NCBI GenBank assembly: GCA_013299105.1
Contig: JAAFJY010000007.1
Coordinates: forward strand, 62,001 to 126,000
Reading direction: 5' to 3'
Source of the DNA: Chitinophagales bacterium
GTDB lineage: Bacteria; Bacteroidota; Bacteroidia; Chitinophagales; Saprospiraceae
Length of the DNA stretch: 64,000 nucleotides
Part shown: positions 29,738-38,786 of the stretch, piece by piece
How the letters are laid out: each line of letters opens with the position of its first letter
Numbering within the stretch: position 1 is the stretch's first letter
The notes under the pieces: generated by a model
The model's database searches: none
The model's input: only the letters and a program-made list of their open reading frames with translations
Told to the model about the DNA's origin: nothing
Made by a program: the position numbers and the translations under genes

Positions 29738-31117
29738 CTACATACTGCCAAAGGTATTCTTTTTCTTCATCCAACGCCCACGAGTGAAGTCCGGGAAAGC
29801 CTGCGGCGTACTACCCGTGGCAATGCTGGCCTCTGAAAGCGGGGTGATGGCCAGCCAGGTAGCTGCATCATATACGTCAATTTCCGCCTCGGCATTGGCT
29901 TTGACATTGTTGAAAAACGAATTGAGCACAAACCAGTCCATGCCACCGTGACCCGCACCTTCGGCATCGTTGGCGTACTTGGCCCATAGGGGGTGCTCGT
30001 ATTTTTTAAGCGCAGCATCGGCATTTTCCCAAGCGTGGGCCTTGGGGCTGCTGCCTTCGATGTAGAGCGACTTGTTCACGTCCATCCAAATTCCTTTGGT
30101 GCCTTGTACCCGAAAGCCCAGTGAGTATGGTCGCGGAGCGTTGGTATCGTGGCTCAGGATCATGGTCTCACCGTTATTGCACTTAATTACAGAAGTGACA
30201 ATATCGCCCAATTTCCAAGGTAAGTTGGCATTGGGGTGATTGGGTCCGCCTTTGGGATGCTTGACGATGAATTCATTCAGGCTGCGAGGTTTCGATGCCG
30301 TTGAGGTCAAGTAAGTAAAACGGTTGCCCCGGTTGATGTTGGCCATCATGGCGATGGGGCCGATGCCGTGGGTAGGATACAAGTCACCGTTGCGGTGCAA
30401 AGAGTGTTGGGTGCGCCATTTGGCTTCGCTAAAGCCCTTGTCACCAAACTCGACGCCACCTCCATAGGGATTCACTCCATCGTTGAACTTCACTTCGCGC
30501 AAGTCGTGCTGGTAGCCGCCTTCCAAGTGCAGGAGCTCTCCAAACTGGTTTTGTTTGACCATGTTGAGCACCGCAAGCACATCGCGGCGGTAACACACAT
30601 TTTCCAGGAAAAAACAGTGGGTTCCAGTCTCTTCGTGGGCATTGACCAGTTCCCAGCATTCGTCGAGTGAAAAGCCTCCACAGACTTCACTGCCTACATA
30701 AATGCCCTGTTTCATGCAAGCAATGGCCTGCTCCGAGTGCCATTCCCAAGGCGTGGCAATGATCACAGCGTCGAGTTTTTCTTTGTCGAGCATGCGCTTG
30801 TAATCGCGTTCGCCTTTTTCGCCATAAGCTGCGGCGGCTTTTTTGCCTGCTTTGCTGAGCATGTTTTGGGTAGCCGCCAGTGCTTTGGGGTCGATGTCGC
30901 AAATGGCTACCACTTCGCAATCGGCCCGGCGCATGGTCAGGTCCACGTGGCCCCGGCCTCGCATCCCTACACCGATGAAGCCCACCCGGACTTTATCAAG
31001 CAGAGGACCTTTGCGAATATTCGGACCAGCCTGGGTATTGGCATTTGGCAAGAGCATGCCTGCGCCGAGTAAAGAACTGGATTTCAAAAAATTGCGACGA
31101 TTGGTTTTATTGGACAT
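29738..31117 (-). CDS. Gfo/Idh/MocA family protein, GH109-like, Tat-exported
   Basis: The start is set at 31117 (MSNKTNRRNFLK) because it begins a twin-arginine signal (NRRNFLKSSSLLGAGMLL); the ORF itself runs to 31153. A Rossmann domain follows (VRVGFIGVGMRGRGHVD, about residue 55; ICDIDPKALAAT). The C-terminal part has YPTHGIGPIAMMANINRG and the Tyr-rich DVYDAATW segment, both typical of family 109 glycosidases. These use bound NAD+ to cleave alpha-N-acetylgalactosaminides through oxidation and elimination. A role as a sugar 3-dehydrogenase feeding the DUF1080 enzyme 4 kb away is an alternative. Tat export fits a protein folded with its cofactor before secretion. Confidence 0.88.
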   Translation of the reverse strand: MSNKTNRRNFLKSSSLLGAGMLLPNANTQAGPNIRKGPLLDKVRVGFIGVGMRGRGHVDLTMRRADCEVVAICDIDPKALAATQNMLSKAGKKAAAAYGEKGERDYKRMLDKEKLDAVIIATPWEWHSEQAIACMKQGIYVGSEVCGGFSLDECWELVNAHEETGTHCFFLENVCYRRDVLAVLNMVKQNQFGELLHLEGGYQHDLREVKFNDGVNPYGGGVEFGDKGFSEAKWRTQHSLHRNGDLYPTHGIGPIAMMANINRGNRFTYLTSTASKPRSLNEFIVKHPKGGPNHPNANLPWKLGDIVTSVIKCNNGETMILSHDTNAPRPYSLGFRVQGTKGIWMDVNKSLYIEGSSPKAHAWENADAALKKYEHPLWAKYANDAEGAGHGGMDWFVLNSFFNNVKANAEAEIDVYDAATWLAITPLSEASIATGSTPQAFPDFTRGRWMKKKNTFGSM

Positions 31118-31249
31118 GGCAGCGGTGTTTGTTTGTTGCGGTGATGATAGCAATTTTTAAACACCAAAAAAAGAAAGCGCTGGAAAAAAGTTGCGGGTTT
31201 GAAAGGACAGAGACTTTCAAACCCGCGTTCAAGTATGAATTGTGTTTCC

Positions 31250-33415
31250 TTATCGTTTCATCAATTTCACCCCAACTTGCCCTTGGGGGCCAGTCAAGCG
31301 AAAAACGTATAGACCTGCTGGCAAATGGACAGATTTTGAATTTTGACCATTCCAACTGAACTGAATTTCATTGACTTTCCCTCTTGGCAGCTCAGTGAAC
31401 TGCCACACCAAACGTCCAAGTTGATCATAAATACCTGCGCTGGCCTCGCTTAGGTCGATATATGCTTTGAATTTCACCTGAATGGAGACTTCATCACTGA
31501 ATGGGTTCGGGAAAACTTTGGTCGAAGCCAGCGAATCGAGCAAGGTATTGTCAACACTGGTGGCCGGGCCTTGTGAGCGGTCCTGGCAAGTGAGACAAGG
31601 TTCACCTCCCAAGCTTGGTTCTAAGGCCAAAAATGCCGTGTAGAGGGACAAAACCCGCTCACCAATGCTGGCACGGATAATTTCTTGGATATTGACGTTG
31701 GTTCTGGCCTTTCTTTCCAAAGATTGGACGTAAGCCCCAGTCCATCCGTCCCAAACCGCGCTGTCGATTTTATAAGCACTGGCTTGATCAATTTTTACTT
31801 CGTGTTGAAAAATTGTACCATCCGCACTACCTACCACATCGATCACCATTGGCCAGATGCCACGGTATTTCCCCACTTGAACAAATGGTTCTTTCAGGTT
31901 GGTAATGAGCTCTTGGTTGTTGGATGAGAAGCGGTTGAAACAAAAACCTGATTCCAGCGAGGCGTGAATATCCGTTTCTGCTTTAACGGCAGTAGCCTGG
32001 GTCAATAGCGTATTGAGGGTATTGCCAAAAGCATTGGGGCAGCAATTGTCAATCCGCAGGTACTCGCCTCCGGTGGGTTGGCTCAATAGTTGATACAGGT
32101 ATTGATTGCCCAGGTAAGAAAAAGAATTGACGAAGGTATAGTTGATGTTGTGGGTTTGAATGTCGTAAATGAAATGCGGGATTTTTTGTGCCCCCCAAAT
32201 TTTATTGAGGTCGTTCATCAGTTCATTGCTTGCCCGTTGAGAACCTTCGGTGCTGGTATTGGCCAATAGAAAAATGGTGCCGCCTTTGTTTTGACTTTTA
32301 ACAAACTCATTCCCTACCGCCAATAAACCGGGTAAATTAAGGGAGCCGATGTTGATTTTGTCAATGGCGTTTGCAATGGCTTCCGAGCTAACCGGTATCC
32401 AGGTAGATTGAAGGGGTTTCGGGCTCGAAGAAGCCACCATGATGTTGAAAAAATCCCCCGGACTGAGGTTGCGTTGCAGGTAAATGCGCAATTGGTTTTT
32501 GACTTCCGTCAAATTAAAGAAAGGGGAATTATCAGGATTGAACTGGAGTAAAACCATCAAGTGTTGAGGTTTTTTCAGCACATCGGCACTAACCAATTGC
32601 TTTGGTAAAACCACCATTTCGTAGGCCCCTTCACCATTTTTTGGCGCAGCATAGGCCACAAAAACGCCATTTTTCTGGGGAGAATCCACTGAAAAAGTCA
32701 AGCCGTTGGTACGTAGACTTTCACCTTTAATTACTGTGTATTGGAACGTGCCTACACCGCCTAGGCTCCGGGCAGCAAAAACAGCATCAGGGTGTGAGGC
32801 CAGCTTGGGGTTGCGCCAAGGCCCATTCAGGAAAGCGCGAACTTCGATGTTTGGAATGGGTCTGGTCGAAGAGGTAAAAAGGTTGGCAGGTAAGATGCTT
32901 TCCACGGAATGAGAATTCCATAATCCTGGCAAGAGATAGCTGAGTTTTACCTTGCGGGGCGTACCCACTGGTACCGGGAAAATGCGCAAGGTAAAATCGT
33001 TGTTGACACTTCTTTTGGTCAAAATCGAAGGGTCTTGTCGCCGGTTTACAATACCTTCGTAAATGGCACTGGCCGTCCATACATCCAAGATTTTAGCCTG
33101 AATAATGGTACCATCCACCCACAACCACGAGTCATTGACAATGGCACCTGCGGGAAGATTGAAATTCATCACGGCCTCCATTTGAAACCCTTGAGGATAA
33201 TTGGTCTGTTCAGCACTGACGCTGAAATAGAGCCCGACTTCGGTATTTACGCCTTTGGGTTCCAGAGTAATGGTAATGTCTTTGAACTCACCAGGCCAGC
33301 TAAACCATGTAGCATTGGGACTGACGATGGTAAAGGAGTTTTGCTGTTGAGCCGAGGCAAAGTTGCCAATCAGCAAACATGCAATTGAGAGTAGGGTGCG
33401 TATTGGTTTTTTCAT
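31250..33415 (-). CDS. VIT/vWA-type protein with T9SS type A sorting domain
   Basis: The protein has 721 residues with signal peptide NFASAQ (1-23). Residues about 30-200 form a VIT domain: the run LPAGAIVNDSWLWVDGTIIQ, then YEGIVNRRQDPSIL and FTLRIFPVPVG are its core motifs. A von Willebrand A-like part follows (LMVLLQFNPDNSPF, about 285, to about 470) but lacks a clear MIDAS DxSxS. The C-terminus (about 630-721) is a type A sorting domain: KVFPNPFSDEVSI, IYDQLGRLVWQ, LPAGLYVFRL and a basic end (KLMKR). It should cross the outer membrane through the type IX system and be attached to the surface or released. Its role is unknown. Confidence 0.88.
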   Translation of the reverse strand: MKKPIRTLLSIACLLIGNFASAQQQNSFTIVSPNATWFSWPGEFKDITITLEPKGVNTEVGLYFSVSAEQTNYPQGFQMEAVMNFNLPAGAIVNDSWLWVDGTIIQAKILDVWTASAIYEGIVNRRQDPSILTKRSVNNDFTLRIFPVPVGTPRKVKLSYLLPGLWNSHSVESILPANLFTSSTRPIPNIEVRAFLNGPWRNPKLASHPDAVFAARSLGGVGTFQYTVIKGESLRTNGLTFSVDSPQKNGVFVAYAAPKNGEGAYEMVVLPKQLVSADVLKKPQHLMVLLQFNPDNSPFFNLTEVKNQLRIYLQRNLSPGDFFNIMVASSSPKPLQSTWIPVSSEAIANAIDKINIGSLNLPGLLAVGNEFVKSQNKGGTIFLLANTSTEGSQRASNELMNDLNKIWGAQKIPHFIYDIQTHNINYTFVNSFSYLGNQYLYQLLSQPTGGEYLRIDNCCPNAFGNTLNTLLTQATAVKAETDIHASLESGFCFNRFSSNNQELITNLKEPFVQVGKYRGIWPMVIDVVGSADGTIFQHEVKIDQASAYKIDSAVWDGWTGAYVQSLERKARTNVNIQEIIRASIGERVLSLYTAFLALEPSLGGEPCLTCQDRSQGPATSVDNTLLDSLASTKVFPNPFSDEVSIQVKFKAYIDLSEASAGIYDQLGRLVWQFTELPRGKVNEIQFSWNGQNSKSVHLPAGLYVFRLTGPQGQVGVKLMKR

Positions 33416-33722
33416 GACAATGTGTTGTAATTAAGGAATGTGCGGATATTTGAACGAGTACATTATGCCTCGATTAGTTAAGGTTTTCAAGCTTTAATTC
33501 AAAAAGGGACTAGGAATATCCATCAATTGTAAGCAAACGAAACAGGTCTAAATCAGTATTTCCTACAAAAATAAGCCTTACGTATATACTGTGCTTGATA
33601 CATTGCTTACTTGGCAGTATGTCTTGCAAAAAATCAGCACGCTGGTTACAATTTGAACAAAAGCAGATCAGACAAGTGACTGATATTTAATTTATTTTTC
33701 TACATTTCTCCAAATTTTCAGC
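33416..33722. other. Intergenic region between divergent genes
   Basis: This is about 300 AT-rich bases between the VIT gene and the alpha/beta hydrolase gene. On the minus strand TATTTTTG occurs at 33573-33566, 150 bases from the VIT start. On the plus strand TACATTTC lies at 33701-33708, just before the hydrolase start. Both are possible -7 boxes without a clear -33 partner. No gene or repeat was seen. Confidence 0.4.
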
Positions 33723-34592
33723 ATGACACCAACAGATTGGCAAACCCTTGGCGCGGTATTCCCTTACTACGATCACGAAATTTTCCTGCGTATGGAGGGC
33801 AATGGCCCCGATCTGTTGCTGATACATGGTTTCCCCACTTCCTCCTGGGATTGGTACCGGGTTTGGCCGAACCTGATTGATAAATTCAGGGTGATTGCCC
33901 CAGATATGATTGGTTTTGGTTTTTCAGACAAGCCCCGCAACTACCAATACAGCATTCTCGACCAAGCCGATTTGCACGAGGCCATTTTACAGCGTTTACA
34001 AATCAAAAAAGTGCAAATACTCAGCCATGATTACGGCGTAACGGTGACGCAAGAGCTACTGGCCCGCCAAAATGAAGGCAAACTCGGTTTTGAAATCGAC
34101 AGCGTCATTTTTCTCAATGGTGGCCTTTTCCCCGAAACCCACCGTCCACGCCTGATCCAAAAACTCCTGAATAGTGCCATCGGGCCTTATCTCAGCCCTT
34201 TGTTGGGGCGCAAGGGTTTTGCCCGTACTTTCAACAATATCCTGGGACCAAATACCCAGGCGAATGAAAAAGAATTGGATGAATTTTGGAACCTGCTGTG
34301 CCGCAAGGGCGGCAACCGCATTTTGCACAAACTGATCGGATACATGCCCGAAAGGGTCAAACACCGCGAGCGCTGGGTGGGCGCTTTGCAACAAGCCCAA
34401 ATCCCCATGCGGGTGATCAATGGCCCTGAGGATCCCGTCTCTGGTCGCCACATGACCGAGCGGTACAAAGAACTGGTACCCAATCCGGATGTTGTGTGGC
34501 TGGAGGGCATTGGGCATTATCCGCAGCTGGAAAACCCGGAGGGGGTGATCAATGCTGCATTGGCGTTTTGGCAGAAGTTGAAAGTTGTTTAA
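33723..34592 (+). CDS. Alpha/beta hydrolase (haloalkane dehalogenase/epoxide hydrolase type)
   Basis: The protein has 289 residues and no signal peptide. LLLIHGFPTSSWDWYRVWP gives the HGxP oxyanion motif. The nucleophile is Asp103 in SHDYGVT, so this is an Asp-type enzyme of the dehalogenase/epoxide hydrolase branch rather than a serine esterase. NGPEDPVSG supplies the acid and GIGHYPQLENPE the catalytic His. The substrate is unknown. It is monocistronic, with 118 bases to the Rpn gene, which has its own promoter. Confidence 0.9.
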   Translation: MTPTDWQTLGAVFPYYDHEIFLRMEGNGPDLLLIHGFPTSSWDWYRVWPNLIDKFRVIAPDMIGFGFSDKPRNYQYSILDQADLHEAILQRLQIKKVQILSHDYGVTVTQELLARQNEGKLGFEIDSVIFLNGGLFPETHRPRLIQKLLNSAIGPYLSPLLGRKGFARTFNNILGPNTQANEKELDEFWNLLCRKGGNRILHKLIGYMPERVKHRERWVGALQQAQIPMRVINGPEDPVSGRHMTERYKELVPNPDVVWLEGIGHYPQLENPEGVINAALAFWQKLKVV

Positions 34593-34656
34593 TTTCCCCT
34601 CATTGTGTTTTGCAAATTTAAAACAAAAAATTATTTTAAAATATTTTTTTACTTAT

Positions 34657-34688
34657 TTTTGTTTTTTATTCAAGATTCTTTATGTTTG
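34657..34688 (+). promoter_or_regulatory. Bacteroidota-type promoter of the Rpn gene
   Basis: A -33 TTTTG (34657-34661) and a perfect -7 TATGTTTG (34681-34688) are 19 bases apart, which fits the Bacteroidota primary sigma factor consensus. The ATG at 34711 follows 22 bases after the -7 box, leaving a very short leader. This is one of the two clearest promoters in the window. Confidence 0.8.
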
Positions 34689-34710
34689 CACCTCACCTAA
34701 CTCCCCACCT

Positions 34711-35739
34711 ATGTTCGTATCTAAAGACACACTCTGGAAAGGCATCATCGAAACCTTATGGGATGATTTTCTTCTCTTTTTCTATCCTGAATTGGCTGAT
34801 TTGGTCGATTTTGAGCGCGGTTGCGACTTTCTGGACACCGAGCTGCAAAAACTGCTACCTGATAATGCAGGTTCTAAGCGCCATGCTGATAAATTGATCA
34901 AAGTGTGGCTCAAAAACGGAGAGGAATTTTGGTTTTTGATCCATGTCGAGATACAGGGATATCCAGATGAGTGGATTGCCCGCAGGGCTTTTGAATGCAA
35001 TTATCGCACCAAAGATCGCTTTGGCAAAGAAGTAGCTTGCTTGATTGTCTATACCGATTGGAACCGACAATACCATTTGGACGAATACCGGAATGAATTT
35101 CTGGATACCCTCACCATTTTCAAGTTCAAGAGCTATGTTTTGCGCGATCATTCACCTGAGGTATTGGCAAAAAGCCCGCTATTGTTTGCAGCCGTAATGG
35201 AAGCCGCTTGGCAACACTTCCTCAAACCAGCGGAAGACCAAAGACTCATAGATTTTAAGCTGGATTTGGTCGAACGATTGCAGCTGCGAAAAATACCAAA
35301 GACAAAAATTGACGCAATCATAGATTTCATCAAATTGTACACCCCCTTTACAAATTCAGACTTTTTCACTAACTTTGAGCAAGAATTGATCAGCCTCACC
35401 AAATCAGATGTACCGATGGGACTCCAAGAAGCAATTTTGGACGATGTAAAAAAGCAAGGCATCGAAATTGGCCGTGAAGAAGGCCGTGAAGAAGGCCGTG
35501 AAGAAGGCCGTGAAGAAGGCCGTGAAGAAGGCCGTGAAGAAGGCCGTGAAGAAAAGGCCATTGAATTCGTTCTCAATCTTTGGGATACTCAAGAAATGTC
35601 TTTAAATAAAATCGCGTCATTGATCAATGATGAACCAGAAACAATCATCGCGATTATCAAAGCCCATTTAACCAAGCAAGGCGAAACTGAAGAAAGTGCG
35701 CAGCTTTTGCTGGATGAATACCAGGCGAAATTCGACTAA
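34711..35739 (+). CDS. Rpn family nuclease with REEG repeat helix
   Basis: The protein has 342 residues. The start at 34711 is set by the promoter just upstream; the ORF reaches 34585. The N-terminal 230 residues are the PD-(D/E)XK nuclease domain of Rpn (recombination-promoting nuclease / putative transposase) proteins: LIHVEIQGYPDEWIARRAFE holds the E-x-Q active-site pair, and DRFGKEVACLIVYTDW follows. The C-terminal part starts at an internal ATG (35416, MGLQEAILDDVKKQG), contains six REEG units plus REEK, and ends in LLLDEYQAKFD. In known Rpn systems the full protein is a toxic DNase active in phage defence, and the C-terminal part, translated separately, is its antitoxin with a variable number of four-residue repeats. 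The sequence fits that model closely. A second copy of this end follows as its own ORF. Confidence 0.88.
   Translation: MFVSKDTLWKGIIETLWDDFLLFFYPELADLVDFERGCDFLDTELQKLLPDNAGSKRHADKLIKVWLKNGEEFWFLIHVEIQGYPDEWIARRAFECNYRTKDRFGKEVACLIVYTDWNRQYHLDEYRNEFLDTLTIFKFKSYVLRDHSPEVLAKSPLLFAAVMEAAWQHFLKPAEDQRLIDFKLDLVERLQLRKIPKTKIDAIIDFIKLYTPFTNSDFFTNFEQELISLTKSDVPMGLQEAILDDVKKQGIEIGREEGREEGREEGREEGREEGREEGREEKAIEFVLNLWDTQEMSLNKIASLINDEPETIIAIIKAHLTKQGETEESAQLLLDEYQAKFD
35473..35556 (+). repeat. Tandem 12-base repeat coding for REEG
   Basis: There are seven units of CGTGAAGAAGGC; the first six are identical and the last ends in AAG instead of GGC. Because the unit is a multiple of three, slippage changes the length of the charged helix without breaking the frame. 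The identical units suggest recent expansion. Confidence 0.95.
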
Positions 35740-35767
35740 TAAGCATTACCATATAAAAAATGCAAAC

Positions 35768-36037
35768 GTGGGACTCCAAGAAGCAATTTTGGACGATGTA
35801 AAAAAGCAAGGCATTGAAATTGGCCGTGAAGAGGGGCGTGAAGAAATGGCCAAAGAATTCGTCCTAAGTCTATGGTATCTTCAAGAAATGTCATTCGATA
35901 AAATCGCCTCACTAGTCAACGAAGAGCCAGAAACCATCCTCAACATCATCAAAACCCATTTAACCAAGCAAGGCGAAACAGAAGAACGTGCGCAGCTTTT
36001 GCTGGATGAATACCAAGCAAAATTTATCCTTGAATAA
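35768..36037 (+). CDS. Stand-alone copy of the Rpn C-terminal (RpnS-like) region
   Basis: The 89-residue reading begins at a GTG aligned exactly with the internal ATG (35416) of the full Rpn gene; similarity between the two copies starts at that point. Both share GLQEAILDDVKKQGIEIG, an REEG helix (here only REEG-REEM), NEEPETIL/NDEPETII and HLTKQGETEE with LLLDEYQAKF. The copies differ by point changes and repeat number but both frames are open. An in-frame ATG exists further upstream (35714 or 35696, inside the first gene), so the start is not certain. If RpnS is the antitoxin, this is a second, separately encoded one. The alternative is a harmless 3'-end duplication. A terminator follows 20 bases after the stop. 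Confidence 0.65.
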   Translation: MGLQEAILDDVKKQGIEIGREEGREEMAKEFVLSLWYLQEMSFDKIASLVNEEPETILNIIKTHLTKQGETEERAQLLLDEYQAKFILE

Positions 36038-36056
36038 TCGTCGATCAAAAGCAATC

Positions 36057-36091
36057 AAAAAGGGGCAAGTGCTGACGCATTTGCCCCTTTT
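36057..36091. terminator. Bidirectional rho-independent terminator
   Basis: The stem GGGGCAAGTGC / GCATTTGCCCC (one G-T pair) with loop TGAC is flanked by five As and four Ts. It closes the Rpn locus from the left and the mutS2 gene from the right. Confidence 0.9.
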
Positions 36092-36102
36092 CTATTTTTC
36101 CA

Positions 36103-38490
36103 TTACAAAAACTCAATCAAAGTAACCCCGTCTCCGCCACTTTCGGGTTCCGGATGACGGATTTCCATCTCCACGTTGTACTCCCGCAATTTGTCCTTGA
36201 CCACTTTGCGCAAAGTACCGTTGCCTTTGCCATGCACAATTTGCAAGTGATTGGAACTGGTCATCAAAGCCTGGTCCATGAAGTCTTCGACCATGCGCAA
36301 GGCTTCGTCGTAGCGAGCACCGCGAATGTCAAGGCGAGGGTAAAAAGTTGCGTTTTTCTCCACGGTGTCCATCGACACACTTTTGCCCGCTCTCAGGTCC
36401 ATGGTGGGGTTGATGGGTTGCAAGTCGCGCAGCGGGATGGTCATGCGCATGAGGCCCATTTCTACGATTGCTTTTTCGCCTTTGATGGCTTCCACCACGC
36501 CCGTTGCGCCGCCTGCTTTGATGCGTACACTATCGCCTTTTTTGATTGGGCGGTCTGGTTTTGCGCCAGCCGGGTTATAAATGACCTCTTCACGCAGCTG
36601 AACCACCTCTTCTGACAGCTTTTTCTTTTCTTCGCGGGCCTTGTTGGCGGCCTCTACGGCGGCTTCGAGGTTGCGGGTTTCGCGCAGTTCGCGCACCAGG
36701 CGCTCCAGGTCTTTGTTTTCCTGGGCATTGCTCTGCATGGCTTGCTCTTTGACCTCCAACTTTTGCTTTTTGCGGCGGAATTCCAGGTCGCGCTGCATGG
36801 TATCGTAGGTCTTGATCAGGCGATCGAGGTTGTCTTGCTTGTTTTTGAGCTCTTGCAGCCGCTCTTCTACTTCCTGTTTTTCCCGTTGCAGGTCAACGAG
36901 CAGTTGATCAACGGCCTTGTCGTTTTTACCAATGCGATTTTTGGCATAATCCATGACTTTTTTACCCAGGCCATTTTTCTCCGCGATCTCAAAAGCATAA
37001 GAACTGCCGGGGCGACCAGGTTTGAGTTCGTAAGTAGGAGCCAAGTTGTCGCTGTCAAACACCATCGAACCGTTGAGAATTCCCTGGGTTTTGAAGGCAA
37101 AAATCTTGAGGTTGGAATAATGGGTAGTGATCACGCCCACCACCTTGCGGTAGTTGAGTTCCCACAAAATGGCCTCCGCAATGGCTCCGCCGATTTGTGG
37201 GTCGGTTCCCGAACCAAATTCGTCGATCAACACCAGGGTGCGCTCGTCAGCATGGTCCAGAAAAATCCGCATGTTGCGCAAGCGCGAACTGTAAGTACTG
37301 AGGTCGTCCTCGATCGACTGCTGGTCGCCAATGTCGGCGAAAAAGTTGTGAAAAATGCCTAGTTCCGAACGTTTATCGACCGGGATGAGCAGACCCGATT
37401 GCAGCATCAACTGCAAAAGGCCCACCGATTTCATGGTGATCGACTTGCCCCCAGCGTTGGGGCCACTGAGCAAGAGAATGCGGTTTTTGTCGTCCAAACG
37501 CAAGGTGAAAGGGATCGTTTTGCGGGACTGGCCTTGGTTGCGCAACAACAACAAGGGGTGATAGCCCTCGCGGATGTCGAACTTGGGCTCGTCGTTGAGC
37601 AGGGGTGCCACGCCTTTGATCTTGAGGGCCAACCTGGCCTTGGATTGGATCTGGTCAAAAATGACCATAAACTCCTGGTACTGCTCAAAAATCGGTACAT
37701 AAGGCCGCAAAACCCCACTCAGCTCCTTGAGGATGCGGTAAATCTCACGGCGCTGTTGTTGTTCGAGGTCAAAAATATCGTTATTGATCTCAATCACGGG
37801 TTCGGGCTCGATGTAAGCGGTGCGGCCCGTTGCAGATTCGTCATGGATGATACCTCGGATTTTCCGCTTGTGCTCAACGGGCACACTGAGCACCCGACGG
37901 CCATTGCGAAAACTTTCCACCGAGTCGGACAGCCAGCCTTTGTTGCGGTATTCGTTGGCCAAATCGCGGAATACCTTATCCAATTCACGGAATTTGGACT
38001 GGATCACTTTGTAAATACGCGCCAGTTCGGGTGAGGCATCCGGGCGGATATTGCCTTCTTTGTCGATCACCTTGTCGATCTCCCGCACCAAATTGCTGTC
38101 GAAATCGGTGTTGCGGATGATGTTGTACAAAGGCGCGTACAGTTCCTTGCGGGCTTGGGTAAAAAAGCGGTAGATCTCGCCCACAGTTTGCAGGGTCACG
38201 TTGATCCGCCGCAGCCCTTCTTCGGGCAAAACCGACTCTTCAATGGACAGCAAGTGCAGATCGGCAGCGATATCGGAATAAGTTTTCAGCGGGATGCGGT
38301 CATTTTGCTCCAAGGAGAGCTTAAAAGCCGCCACTTCCTGCAATTTTTCCTGGATGACGCTCAAATTGGTCATGGGCCGCAGCTCGCGGATGGCGGCTTG
38401 GCCCAACTCTCCCAAACATTCTTTAGCCAGCAGATCAACTACCTTGTCAAACTCCAACTTCTCAAAAAAATCCTTTGGCTCCAGACGCAT
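36103..38490 (-). CDS. mutS2: Endonuclease MutS2
   Basis: The protein has 795 residues, the usual MutS2 length. The ATPase domain has Walker A GPNAGGKSITMKSVGLLQLM (about residue 345), LSTYSSRLRNMRIFL, the Walker B LVLIDEFGSGTDP and the following THYSNLK. A long charged coiled coil (about 510-630) precedes a small barrel segment (KKGDSVRIKAGGATG). The C-terminus is a Smr nuclease domain (LDIRGARYDEALRMVEDFMD; HGKGNGTLRKVV). MutS2 is not part of mismatch repair. Known members suppress recombination or rescue collided ribosomes, with the Smr domain cutting nucleic acid. Confidence 0.96.
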   Translation of the reverse strand: MRLEPKDFFEKLEFDKVVDLLAKECLGELGQAAIRELRPMTNLSVIQEKLQEVAAFKLSLEQNDRIPLKTYSDIAADLHLLSIEESVLPEEGLRRINVTLQTVGEIYRFFTQARKELYAPLYNIIRNTDFDSNLVREIDKVIDKEGNIRPDASPELARIYKVIQSKFRELDKVFRDLANEYRNKGWLSDSVESFRNGRRVLSVPVEHKRKIRGIIHDESATGRTAYIEPEPVIEINNDIFDLEQQQRREIYRILKELSGVLRPYVPIFEQYQEFMVIFDQIQSKARLALKIKGVAPLLNDEPKFDIREGYHPLLLLRNQGQSRKTIPFTLRLDDKNRILLLSGPNAGGKSITMKSVGLLQLMLQSGLLIPVDKRSELGIFHNFFADIGDQQSIEDDLSTYSSRLRNMRIFLDHADERTLVLIDEFGSGTDPQIGGAIAEAILWELNYRKVVGVITTHYSNLKIFAFKTQGILNGSMVFDSDNLAPTYELKPGRPGSSYAFEIAEKNGLGKKVMDYAKNRIGKNDKAVDQLLVDLQREKQEVEERLQELKNKQDNLDRLIKTYDTMQRDLEFRRKKQKLEVKEQAMQSNAQENKDLERLVRELRETRNLEAAVEAANKAREEKKKLSEEVVQLREEVIYNPAGAKPDRPIKKGDSVRIKAGGATGVVEAIKGEKAIVEMGLMRMTIPLRDLQPINPTMDLRAGKSVSMDTVEKNATFYPRLDIRGARYDEALRMVEDFMDQALMTSSNHLQIVHGKGNGTLRKVVKDKLREYNVEMEIRHPEPESGGDGVTLIEFL

Positions 38491-38786
38491 AACTAAGCTT
38501 TGGTGGTATTCAGCCTAATTTTGAGTTACAAAACAGGCTATCTCTTACATTTTGCCGCGAAACTATCCTTTTGCGGCGAATCTTGCCAGGGAATTTTAGG
38601 CTGGCATTTGGAGAAGAACAAATTTTTGAGCAAGGAGTTCCACTGGGTGGAGATTTTTTTGGGGTCTCCTCAACTACGTACAAGATTTTGCCTCAGTTGT
38701 AATAGATTTTTGAGACCGTAGTCACAATAAGAACCTCGTTTCTTGCATATTCCAGGATCAGTGCTTAGAGTACGCGAAGTGACAAT
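38491..38786. other. Intergenic region upstream of mutS2
   Basis: These 296 bases contain no ORF with support. A small inverted repeat, TTTTGCCGCGAAA / TTTTGCGGCGAA, lies at 38551-38581. No TAnnTTTG box was found for mutS2. Confidence 0.35.

Noticed and set aside
35148-35592. Antisense frames with repeated RPSS and FFTA words
   Set aside because: They are the reverse-strand image of the 12-base REEG repeat, not proteins.
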